From NCBI RefSeq assembly GCF_020497125.1, contig NC_059073.1, forward strand, positions 16,513,225 through 16,577,224: a DNA stretch of 64,000 nt, in the 5' to 3' direction. Positions 55,046 through 64,000 of this stretch are shown here, one piece after another (position 1 is the first letter of the stretch; each line of letters starts with the position of its first letter). A program made the translations under genes and the position numbers. The notes under the pieces were generated by a model. The model saw nothing but the letters and a program-made list of their open reading frames with translations, was not told where the DNA came from and made no database searches. Source of the DNA: Mauremys mutica. Lineage: Eukaryota; Chordata; Testudines; Geoemydidae.

Positions 55046-56089
55046 GAAGATATGAGAACCAGGAATCCTTGACTCCCACTTGTGCTTACTCTAGCTTGCT
55101 GAGTTGGAGTTTTATTGCATTAGGAAACAATGCACACATTTGACCAGCACATTGTTAAGGTGTATATGTACATTGTGATTCATATATCCATGTAATATGT
55201 TATAGGTCATTGAGGCCTGGTATGAATGACGCTTGCTTGACATGAATACGTGCATTCCAAGTCAGCAATCGAAGCAAGAACTTAAGGTCAAGAACTATTA
55301 GAACTATTCGTACAAAAACAATCTTGTTATGTTCTGGGAAAAATATGGAGAATCAGCAGAAAATGAAACAACACCAGCTGGACTTATAAAATTGTATAAA
55401 AATTGGAGGAAATGGCACGCCTTGGATCATGGCAGCCTGCCTAGGATTGTCTCTTTGGAATTGTGTGGGTAGAAGGCCTAGTAAACAAAGGCAAAGAACC
55501 GATGACATGACGGAATGGACCATAAATGGTTACCTATGATTTCTGCAAATTGGAGTTGTTTATTGATCCAGAGCCTCATGTGGATATAGATGTGGGTTTT
55601 GCTGGCTCCCCACATCTTATGATCGGAAGGAAACTTGACTGGCCCTCGGGACCATTCTGACCTTTGGACTCTGGTACAGTAACTCCTCACTTAAAGTTGT
55701 CCTAGTTAATTTTGTTTCGTTGTTACATTGATGATCAGTTAGGGAAGACGCTCGTTTAAAGTTGTGCAATGCTCCCATCTAACGTCATTTGGCGCCGCCT
55801 GCTTTGTCCTCTGCTTGCAGGAAGAGCAGCCCGTTGCAGCTAGCTGGTGGGGGCATGGAATCAGGGTGGACTAGCAGCCCCCCTATCAGCTCCCCCTATC
55901 AGCTCCCTACTCCCTTAAGTTCCCTGTGCAGCAGCTACCCAGCAGGCTAGCAATTGCAGCTGTCCCTCCCCCCACTGCCATGTGCTGCTCCTGCCCTCTG
56001 CCTTGGAGCTGCTCCCAGAGACTCCTGCTTGCTGTACAGGGGGAGGTGGGGAGCTAATGTCAGGGTGTCCCCCTCCGCCCTGCTCCTGC

Positions 56090-56327
56090 CCGGGGCGGCT
56101 CTAGGCATTTTGCCGCCCCAAGCACGGCAGGCAGGCTGCCTTCGGTGGCTTGCCTGCGGAGGGTCCGCTGGTCCCGCGGCCGCCGAAGCTGTGGGACCAG
56201 TGGACCCTCCGCAGGCAAGCCGCCCAAGGCAGCCTGCCTGCCGCCTTTGCGGCGACCGGCAGAGCGCCCCCAGTGGCTTGCCGCCCCAAGCACGCGCTTG
56301 GCGTGCTGGTGCCTGGAGCCGCCCCTG
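56090..56327. mobile_element. Non-autonomous hAT element, 238 bp, inside the mariner
   Basis: Begins CCGGGGCGGCTCTAGGCA and ends TGCCTGGAGCCGCCCCTG. Perfect 8-bp duplication GCTCCTGC (56082-56089 and 56328-56335). The centre is a long palindrome (GGACCAGTGGACCCTCCGCA against TGCGGAGGGTCCGCTGGTCC). Confidence 0.92.
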
Positions 56328-56493
56328 GCTCCTGCACCCCACTTACCCCATTTCCATAGGGCAGGGGAGACACACGGCAGGACTTAGGACAGAGGGAGCT
56401 TGCTGGCAGCAGCTGTGGTCTCAGCAAGCTGATCTAATTAACAAGGCAGTGTACTTAAGACTGGGCTCAGCTACTTAAAGGGGAAATGTGCAT

Positions 56494-56494
56494 A

Positions 56495-56529
<35 letters not shown>

Positions 56530-56540
56530 GTGTGTGTGTC
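56494..56540. repeat. (CA)n followed by (TG)n
   Basis: About 17 CA units run into CG and then five TG units, which makes a small self-complementary repeat. Confidence 0.9.
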
Positions 56541-56966
56541 TTTCTCTCTATCTCTGTCTGCTATGCTCACTCCCCTCCCTCCATGCCTGCTGTCTTGTAG
56601 AGTGACGCTATATTAACAACAAGTTAACCCTTGAGGGCTCAGCCAAATGCGAGTTCATTATTTAGCAGTAAGGCATTCCCTGGAAAATATCCTACTCTGA
56701 CTCCTCCACCTCAACCAAGCTTCACAATTGTCATTACTGTGTACCAGTATTAAAGTGTGTGTGCTGGTGGAAAAAAATTCCTTGGAACCTAACCCCCTCA
56801 TTTACATTAAATCTTATGGGGAAATTGGATTTGCTTAGCATTGTTTTGCTTAGTCGCATTTTTCAGGAACATAACTACAATGTTAAGTGAGGAGTTACTA
56901 TATAGTATGTTTGCGGTGTGAATGTGAGTGAGAGAAACTTGTTTTGTAATCAAAGAGCATTTAGAG

Positions 56967-57264
56967 CAGTGGTTCTTAACCTGGGGTGCACGCACCCCGT
57001 GGGGATGTGAGATGCCCTTTCCGGGGGTGCAAGACATGCCAGATTTTTTTAGAAGCTAAATCATCGAAACACAAATTAAGCACAGGCACTTAAGTACAAC
57101 TACTTTTTCATCACACCTATGTATTAACAATTACTGTAATATACAAACAAAAATATATCTAGATTTAATGAACTGACCTACTTCAACAATTTTTGATAAG
57201 GGGTGCGAGAACATATTTTGAGAACCAAAGGGGTGCAGGCTGTAGTAAAGGTTAAGAACCACTG
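56967..57264. mobile_element. Non-autonomous hAT element, 298 bp
   Basis: Begins CAGTGGTTCTTAACCTGGGG and ends AAGGTTAAGAACCACTG. Perfect 8-bp duplication ATTTAGAG (56959-56966 and 57265-57272). AT-rich interior without coding potential. Confidence 0.93.
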
Positions 57265-57611
57265 ATTTAGAGTATTATATACCAACACTATGTCCAGTAT
57301 CTGTCTGCTCCCCATCTCATAGGGAGACCTCTATTGCGGGTCCAACAACATGACTTCTGAGTCCTGCATCATATTTTGCCAGCAGTCACTAGTCTTTCCC
57401 CCATGCCAATGCAAGAGTGTTCTCTATATCACAGACTCCAGTGCTTTTCCCAGTCTAGTATTAAATGACACAAGCCATGATACTTCTCTCCCTACATGGG
57501 AGAGACTATATCTCACCCTTACGAAATTTCTTCTAATAGACAAAGGAAGAGACATACATTGCTCTGAAGAGCTTAGTCATTGTCCCTGTTTGAGACCTCT
57601 TGGGCCTACTC

Positions 57612-58010
57612 TAGGGTTGCCAACCCTCCTGGTTTCACCAGGAGTCTCCCAGAGTCAAGCTCTATCTCCTGGAGGCTATTGAAGCCAATCCAGGAGATTT
57701 TAGGCCACTAAAAGTCCAGCAGAGTTAAGTCAGACTCCTTGACTGGCCTCGTGCCACTCCTGGAAGCGGCCAGCATATCCCTGCGACCCCTTGGGGGGGG
57801 TGTCTCTGCATGCTACCCCTTCCCTGAGTGCTGACTCCACAGCTTCCGTTGGCAGGGAACTGCTGCCAATGGGAGCTGTGGGGGCAGTGCCTGCAGACGC
57901 AGGCAGCGCACAGAGCCCCCAGTCCCCTTCCCCTCCCCCCCAGGGGCTGCAGGGATGTGGAGGGGAGAGATTCCTCAGAGAAAGTGAGGGACTCTCAGAG
58001 TCATCCCAGT
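57612..58010. mobile_element. DNA-transposon-like fragment, GC-rich
   Basis: 'CTAGGGTTGCCAACCCTCC' with 'CCAGGAGTCTCC' and 'CTATCTCCTGGAGG' resembles the end of a turtle hAT-like family. The GC-rich part after 57730 resembles the interior of the family. The right end is not seen. Confidence 0.35.
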
Positions 58011-58362
58011 AGCAAGGGTTAGTGCTGGGAGGTAGCCTCAGACAGACCTGTCATAGTACAATATGTATATTTGTAAATAATTAAGTAGCTAAAGAGAGAC
58101 TTGCATAGAGAGCATAAGATGAGCACTTTTGCCGTATAAAACTATTTCTTTAATACTTCCTGCTCTGTTAGATTGTATTTGTTCTTAGAGTAATAAATAA
58201 GATACTTTATTTGGCCAAGACTAAGCCTCAGATGGGCTACTAAGTCATTTAGACATCACACTGCTGCTTCTCAAAGTGGTGCTACATAATAATTACCATA
58301 TGCTAGAGTGTATTTCTGAATTTCCAGTTCTGGGGAGAAAAAACTAAAATCTTGACCATCTC
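58011..58362. other. No gene seen; AT-rich DNA
   Basis: Contains 'GTAATAAATAAGATACTTTATTTGG' near 58192-58216, a possible poly(A)-signal region of an LTR, but I cannot define an element. Confidence 0.3.
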
Positions 58363-58602
58363 GGGTCTGTTGTACATTACAGACCTATATTGGTATAACT
58401 ACGTCACTCAGTGGTGTACAAAATCCACACCCCGAGCGCATAGTTACAACGACCTAACCCCCCTCCAGGCAGACAGCACTGTGTAGGCAGTAGGTGGGTT
58501 AACTAAACTGACAGAGCTCTCTCCCATTGGCTTAGAGCGTCTTCATTAAAACACTACAGCAGTGCAGCTGTGCTGATGCAGCATTATAACTGTAGACTTG
58601 CC
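58363..58602. mobile_element. MITE, GGTATAACTA family, copy 1
   Basis: 'TTGGTATAACTACGTCACTC', 'GACCTAACCCCCCTCCAGG' and the right end 'GTGCAGCTGTGCTGATGCAG...AACTGTAGACTTGCC' are shared in order with 61787-62017. The left TIR is decayed. Confidence 0.65.
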
Positions 58603-60029
58603 TTAAGTCTAAACAAGACAAGGAATGAATACTGGAGGGTGACAGTGAAGGTACTAGATAGAGCCAACAAGTAGATATGTGTATATGTGGCACTTGTTCA
58701 TTGGGGGGAGCAGGTTCCAGTCCTGGTACAATGCATCTGTAACGTGTTGTACAGTTAGATCTCATTTTGATATCAAGCTGTACAGCTAGATATCATTTTC
58801 CTAAGAAACCAAAAATAATTGGCCCAGGATTGCTGACAGTTTTGAAAAGTTTTGACTGAGTTTCAGTCAACCTGCACCACATTCTAAGCACATTCCTGGG
58901 TTGAAACTCATCCAGGAGAGGGCACACCTTAAAAGAGCTTTATAGTGCCATAGGAAAGCTACACAAGGCTGGTTGGTTTCATATAGTTATGACTCCAACC
59001 CAGGCCAAATTCAGAAGTTTTAGCTGAGCTGTGCTTTCAGTTCTTTCAAAAGTGAAACTCAGCTCAAAAGTCATAGGGGGTGAACCTATAGGACTCGAAC
59101 CAAAACAATAATGGAATGTCCTCTAGACACTCTGTGATCCAAATCCTCTGCTTCATAGAGCTCTAATGATAACAAGAAGCTGGATGTGCAATGCCTGTAT
59201 TTCATAAGGCTGCATTTTTCTGAGAACCGCTATAAGTCACCTTTTCCCTTTGTCTCTCCTTTTCAGAGTAAGTAAGTTTAGGGATTTTTTTAAAATACAA
59301 GCTTGCGTGTTTTTTTGCCTATTCCACAATTTCAAGAAGATCCCTTGAGACAGGTGCAGTTAGCTGGAAAGTGGAGGAAGAAATTCCAAATGGAAACAGA
59401 ATGGTCCCTTTGTCTGACATGTCTCCTCAAATTCTTATAAATGCTACACTAGGTTATCTGCACACAATAGGCTAACAAGCAAGATTGTAAACAAGCATCA
59501 CATAAGTCAGATGCAATCCAAAATTCTGATAGCATATGCCACAGGGGTCACTGTATATATAGCATTTCATTAAGACAACAGAGCCATTGAAATACTTCAA
59601 TGATTAAATGCTATAGAGGAAGGGGAATTGTCTAATGTGGTAGTAAAAGGTATAACCAGGATTAATGGAATCAAATCAAGAAATGAAATATCTGTATTGA
59701 ATATTGGGGAAAACTTGTTAACAGCAAGTTATTAGCCTATTAGACTATTTCAGCCAAATTGTGGATCAACTTAGTTGGCCTTATTCATTCAATGAGGTTT
59801 CATGGATCTAAATGAAGGCAGAATTTGGCCCATTGTCTAAATAATGAGAGAGAGTTGGTTGAGTCTATATACACACACACACACACACCCTCATTTAGTG
59901 GGTCTATTTTCTTTTCTATATATATTGGGATGAAAGTAATAACTAATTTGTTAATTTACATCTGTCTTACACAACAAAATAAATTATCCCTTATAAAAAT
60001 AAGTAGAGGAAAATCTTACAACATTTGAA
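58603..60029. other. No gene seen; unique DNA with a CA microsatellite
   Basis: Unique DNA. (AC)n at about 59868-59889. No motif-bearing frames. Confidence 0.4.
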
Positions 60030-60256
60030 TAAACCCCAAATCAGCAAGTTTGGATGATGTGCATCATGGGGTTGCTGAAGCATTAGCTAACAAACCTACA
60101 GAACTAGCATGTTAACAGTCAAGTTCAAAATGTTATGAAGAGGTTCCAGGAAATTAAATGTGGTACCAATCTTCAAGAGCGTGACCCTGGCAATTACTAC
60201 CTCGTAAATCTAAATTCCATCCCTAGTGAAATCAAAGAATGACAATTTTGGGGGAC

Positions 60257-60973
60257 TGTAGACGGGCCAGACTCACCCCTGCGGCGCCTCCTGCTGGTGA
60301 CTCCGGGGAATTAGCTCGGTTTCCAGCCCAGAGCGCCCTCTACAGGCCAGTGATCTGCCTGTTCTCTGGCCCCAAGTCCCTCCCTGGACCCTGGTGCCCT
60401 TTTACATGGGGTGCTGCCCCCTGGCAGTAACCCCTTTCTCTCAGGGTCTCCCCTCTCAGGGAACCCCCACCCTCTATCCCCACCTTGCCTCAGTGTATGG
60501 CTACTGCCAGTCATTGTCTAGCCCCACGTCCTGGGGCAGACTGCAGTATCAGTCTACTCATCACTGGCAAGGAGGGTTTGGACCTGCTGCCTTGGCCTAC
60601 CCCTGGGCTGCCCTCTGCAACCCCTAGTACCTGTTAGCCCATTGCTAGGCCGCAGCCTGGGGCTTTCCAGGCTGGAGCTCCCCAGCTCCTCAGCCTGTCC
60701 CCAGCCCTGCTCCCCTCAGGTACTTTGACTGTAGCTCCCCGCAGCCAGGCCCATCTCACTCTACAGCTAGAGAGAGACTGTTTGGGCCTCTGGCTCACAG
60801 CCTCTTATAGGGGCCAGCTGGGCCTGATTGGAGCATGGCCACAGCTGAGCCTACTTTCCCCAATCAGCCCAGGCTTCTTGCCCCAGCCTAAAGGCTGCTT
60901 TCTCCAGCCACAGCCCCTTCCCAGAGCTCTTTTTAACCCCTTCAGGGCAGGAGCAGAGGTCCACCCTGCTACA
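60257..60973 (-). mobile_element. Solo LTR, 717 bp, minus strand
   Basis: Plus strand starts TGTAGACGGG and ends CCCTGCTACA, inverted termini. Perfect 5-bp duplication GGGAC (60252-60256 and 60974-60978). On the minus strand a CCAATCA (60825-60831) lies upstream of CCTATAAG (60804-60811), a promoter layout that sets the orientation. No internal genes. Confidence 0.88.
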
Positions 60974-61297
60974 GGGACATTTAAAAAAAATCCAAGCTCC
61001 TAGGGATAACAGAAGCAAGAGGCAGCATGAGTTTATAGAGAAATAAACCATGCCAGCAAAATTGATTGCTTTTATTGAGCAATTAGTGGACAAAAAGAGC
61101 GTACTAGATATATCTGGATTATACTAAAGTATTGGCTACAGTGTCACAGGAAATTTTAATTTTCAAATTGAATTCAGACTGGCTGGAATGTGGCAATTGT
61201 CCAATGAAGTGAAACCTGATTGCCGGACCACAAAAAATGTAAGGATGATAATGGCAAGGTATAAAATTAAGGAGCTGTGTGCGAGGTACTACAGGAA

Positions 61298-61640
61298 CCT
61301 CATAAGAACGGCTGTACCGGGTCAGACCAAAGGTCCATCTAGCCCAGTATCTGTCTATCGACAGCGGCCAATGCCAGGTGCCCCAGAGGGAGTGAACCTA
61401 ACAGGCAATGATCAAGTGATCTCTCTCCTGCCATCCATCTCCATCCTCTGACAAACAGAGGCTCCTTACCATCCTGGTTAATAGCCATTTATGGACTTAA
61501 CCACCATGAATTTATCCAGTTCTCTTTTAAACGCTGTTATAGTCCTAGCCTTCACAACCTCCTCAGGTAAGGAGTTCCACAAGTTGACTGTGCGCTGCGT
61601 GAAGAAGAACTTCCTTTTATTTGTTTTAAACCTGCTGCCT
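61298..61640 (-). pseudogene. CR1 3' fragment, antisense
   Basis: 'ATAAGAACGGCTGTACCGGG', 'GGTCCATCTAGCCCAGTATC', 'CATGAATTTATCCAGTTC' and 'GAGTTCCACAAGTTGACTGTG' are the antisense 3' end and C-terminal coding region of a CR1. It ends near 'AACCTGCTGCCT'. Confidence 0.85.
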
Positions 61641-61786
61641 CAACATTAGCTATATCCTTATTAACATCTTCATCAGTGATATGAGAAAAGGAGGTAAATG
61701 GCACGTGGAGGTGACTTGAACAGGATATTGATGTGGGAGGTGCGGCACACAGCCAGTATGGAAACAAATATAATAGAAAGGGAGTC

Positions 61787-62017
61787 TTAGGCTACCTTGC
61801 CAACTTATGGCAGTATAAAAATATCACTCAAGGGTGTGGAGACGTAGTTATACCTCTCTAACCCCCAGTGTAGACAGCACTATGTCAACAGGAGGGCTTC
61901 TCCCACCAACATAGCTACCACATCTTGGGGATGTGGAGTACCTATGCCAGAAGAAGAAGCTTTCATCTTAGCGTCTTTACTAAGCACTACGGAGGCACTG
62001 TAAGTGTAGACAAGCCT
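61787..62017. mobile_element. MITE, GGTATAACTA family, copy 2
   Basis: 'GTAGTTATACCTCTCTAACCC', 'GTGTAGACAGCACTATGTC', 'AGGGCTTCTCCCACCAACATAGC' and 'TAAGTGTAGACAAGCC' show the same order as copy 1, with better preserved middle. Confidence 0.7.
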
Positions 62018-62109
62018 ATAGACACAGCAGTTAGACAGGCAGACAGCCAATAATTAACTGAGATAATTCATTGGGGCAAAATAATAAAAAATAATCAGTA
62101 ATTTAACAA

Positions 62110-62365
62110 GAAGATACAGTGGGTCAGGCACTGGCCTGGGAGTCAGGGGGCTTGAGTTCTGTTCCTGTTTCTGCCACTGTCCTTCTGTCTGAGCTGGGGC
62201 TAGTCACTTCACCAATCTGTTTCTCCTCCCACCCTTTGTCTGTTTTAAGTACCTAGACTGTAAGTTATTCAAGGCAGGGATTGTCTCACAGTCTGTATGG
62301 TGCCTAGCACATTAAAGCCCCAGTCTTGGTGGCAGCCTCTGTGTGTTACTATAATACAAATAGCA
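62110..62365 (+). repeat. MIR-type SINE, nearly complete
   Basis: tRNA-like head (CAGTGGGTCAGGCACTGGCC and TTGAGTTCTGTTCC), core (TTTCTGCCACTGTCC...GGGGCTAGTCACTTC), and an L2-like tail (ACTGTAAGTTATTCAAGGCAGGGATTG...GCCTAGCAC...ACTATAATACAAATA). Confidence 0.65.
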
Positions 62366-62624
62366 GGTGACAGCTGAAGGACGAGACAGAGGCAGATGGC
62401 TGAGATCTACTCCAGGATTGTCCTGGGGAAGGGATGTCATTTGCATTATGTCCCTACTCCACCCCAGGCGTCTGCATGCAACATGCTCCCATGTTGCATA
62501 TCTCCTCCATTACCCCTAGTTTTGTGCACCGAGGACCAATCATTTACCCAGCAGTCTGGGATTCACACACCATTTGTGACCAAAAAAAAAAAAAAACAGA
62601 GGAGAAGTTTTGTCTTCTATGGAA
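62366..62624. other. No gene seen
   Basis: Unique DNA with a 15-base A-run near 62582. Confidence 0.3.
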
Positions 62625-62945
62625 GAACATGCTTTCCACATACTTGCCACCGCTTAGCAAGAACCTAGCACAATTCAGAAAGGGATGGGTTGGTTATTTA
62701 TATGGACGTATGCAGAGTTATGAGAGTTAATGCTAACAAAAAATTTGGACAGACTATTAAAACGGATGGGACAGGGCCTGAGCCAATCTTTAGCTATTAG
62801 AGTTCCTGATGAGACCTTCACCGACAGCTACTCACTGCACAGTTCTTACAACTTCCTCGGCAGTACTATTGGCTACTGTTGGAGACATACACTGTACCTG
62901 ATGGACATGCGGTCTGATTCTTTATGTTAATTCTTATGTTACACC
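62625..62945 (+). pseudogene. Old CR1 3' end, sense
   Basis: The end 'TACTATTGGCTACTGTTGGAGACA...CTGATGGACATGCGGTCTGATTC...AATTCTTATGTT' is the sense counterpart of the CR1 tail seen antisense at 61298. The upstream part is too diverged to read. Confidence 0.55.
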
Positions 62946-64000
62946 TCAAACAGAGTTTTACACTGAAACCTTCATATAAACAAGAAACAACAGGGACACA
63001 TAGATGCAAATGGTAAACAGCAGTACGCCATTCAAACAAACCACATTTACAAAATCATGTGAATTCCTTGAAGCCAACACTGACTAAATACAGGGAGTAC
63101 AACTATTAGCTGTAAGTGAATAGAACAGTATTTATAAAATGGGTAATTTGGATTTGATTAATGTTTATAAATGCGTTTACATATGAATTGGATATTAACC
63201 TATAGCTCTAAATGGTTTAATTAGCCTTGGAATATTGTCTCAGTGTACAACGAAAAATAACTAATTCACAAAGGAAAATGAAAAGGAAATCTGCACGCCC
63301 AAATGAGGTCAATTAATTAAGCAATTTGCATAAATTTGAATGGTTATTTTCAGGGCATTTTTGACATTTTGCACTTCCTATTCCCATCACACCAACAAAA
63401 TACTTTTCTGTCACCCTATTTATGTGATACATCAATCATCCAACAGGCTCACCGACTAGCCGCGTGCACTGCAGCTAGCTTCCTGAACCATGCACAATCT
63501 AGCATCCCATTTACAGCTGTACTATCTCATCCCATTTACAGACTGCTATAGCTTCATTCTTACCACCAAATGGAGAAAAGGATCTGAAATCTGACTTTAT
63601 CGTCAATGCATTTTCACATTGTGAATCCCACACAGATGGTAACAATTACAGAGGGGTAGACATTTTTCACACAAAGGGCCAAATGCTGCATATTTCACCA
63701 GCTGAAATCCGGAATAACTCATTTAATTTAACTGGAGTTTCTACATGTTCAGACTGGTGAAAGTAAGAGCAGTGAGAGCCCAATATCCATAGTCACCAGT
63801 GGAACCCTGAAAAACACCAGAGTAGTTTTCTGTGTTTAATGCTGCAGCTACCCTAGGGTTACTACAGTTATTTCCAATTCTAATTATAGGGGAAAATTTG
63901 GTGTCTCAAATACCACTGGATAGTAACTTGTTGGCAAATGGAGACTCCTTAGGGGCGACCATTGTGTACGCTTGTTCCCCAAACCAATCTCTAGTACTGT
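62946..64000. other. No gene seen; AT-rich unique DNA
   Basis: The stretch 63120-63350 is dense in TTAATTA/AATTAATT and ATTTGCAT words. A small MITE-like piece lies near 63670-63770 (TTTCACCAGCTGAAATCC...CAGACTGGTGAAAG). Confidence 0.4.

Larger units (their letters stand above)
55677..56900. mobile_element. Non-autonomous Tc1/mariner-type element, 1.2 kb
   Basis: Left CAGTAACTCCTCACTTAAAG and right CTTAAGTGAGGAGTTACT-type end (56882-56900, AAGTGAGGAGTTACTA) are inverted repeats of at least 18 bp, with TA on each side (55675-55676 and 56901-56902). No transposase frame. Contains a hAT element (56090-56327) and a CA/TG microsatellite. Confidence 0.82.
55153..57347 (+). mobile_element. Putative LTR split by mariner and hAT insertions
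   Basis: If the LTR starts at TGTTAAGG (55153) and ends at GGTCCAACA (57347), a 4-bp duplication ACAT flanks it (55149-55152 and 57348-57351) and the net length is about 660 bp after removing the two inserts. 'TTATAAAATTGTATAAAAATT' near 55384-55405 is TATA-like. The boundaries rest on the terminal words and the short duplication only. Confidence 0.4.
60030..61770 (+). pseudogene. Old CR1 RT region broken by two insertions
   Basis: Three separated pieces follow CR1 RT order in sense. 60120-60250 has a LNVVPIFK-like word. 60979-61297 has QHEFIEK, TMPAKLIAFIEQLVDKKSVLDI and an AGMWQLSN-like word. 61645-61770 has an ILINIFISDM-like word. The insertions are the solo LTR 60257-60973 and the antisense CR1 61298-61640. 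Heavily decayed. Confidence 0.5.

Noticed and set aside
57791..58022. Overlapping Pro/Ser-rich frames
   Set aside because: They fall in a GC-rich repeat-like segment and show only low-complexity composition.
35..63900. CRISPR array, operon or prokaryotic genes
   Set aside because: The composition, LINEs, SINEs and LTRs are those of a vertebrate nuclear genome; no regular spaced repeats were seen.

Overview
The window is repeat-rich vertebrate DNA and looks like an intergenic or intronic stretch of a turtle genome, most likely a cryptodire. The evidence is a tRNA-like SINE with a CR1-type tail (the arrangement described for the tortoise Cry I SINE), several generations of CR1 LINEs, very common turtle-type short repeats with the core TGTTAGTCT...AGACTAACA, many small hAT-type elements with 8-bp target duplications, and solo LTRs. 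I could not recognise any host exon, tRNA gene, rRNA gene, operon or CRISPR array. All coding similarity I can defend belongs to dead retrotransposons, so the 'genes' here are selfish-element relics.

Layout. 1-14.6 kb: mostly unique DNA with a 123-bp hAT MITE, a 1.28-kb hAT element, a fold-back SINE (6.2 kb), MITEs built of hairpins (8.6-9.2 kb), a probable LTR (9.8-11.0 kb) and a decayed antisense RTE/BovB-like LINE (12.6-13.9 kb). 14.7-20.1 kb: one nearly full-length CR1 with zinc-finger and esterase ORF1 parts, an endonuclease with substituted catalytic residues, a reverse transcriptase with FADD, and a 3' region that is tandemly duplicated and carries a hAT insertion. 21-22.2 kb: an older CR1 3' fragment. 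22-31 kb: mostly unique DNA with MIR relics, a MITE carrying ZNF143-like motifs, and two hAT elements. 31.5-38.9 kb: a possible Penelope-like RT scrap, SINE copies, antisense CR1s, an LTR with TATA box and poly(A) signal, an L1/Tx1-like endonuclease scrap, and a LINE whose endonuclease half is inverted relative to its RT half.

39-55 kb: unique DNA, LTRs, MITEs, the Cry I-type SINE, a clear solo LTR (51.5 kb), and two copies (45.2 and 53.0 kb) of a roughly 1-kb TIR element holding several tRNA-like modules in opposite orientations. 55-57.3 kb: a nest of LTR > mariner > hAT plus a second hAT. 58-64 kb: two related MITEs, an old CR1 broken by a solo LTR and by an antisense CR1, a complete MIR-type SINE, and unique AT-rich DNA.

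The elements depend on one another. SINE tails match the CR1 tail, MITEs and SINEs land in LINEs and LTRs, and nesting gives relative ages. The most unusual item is the TIR element with tRNA-like arrays. Next are the SINE family with compensated hairpins and its fold-back copies that share a breakpoint.
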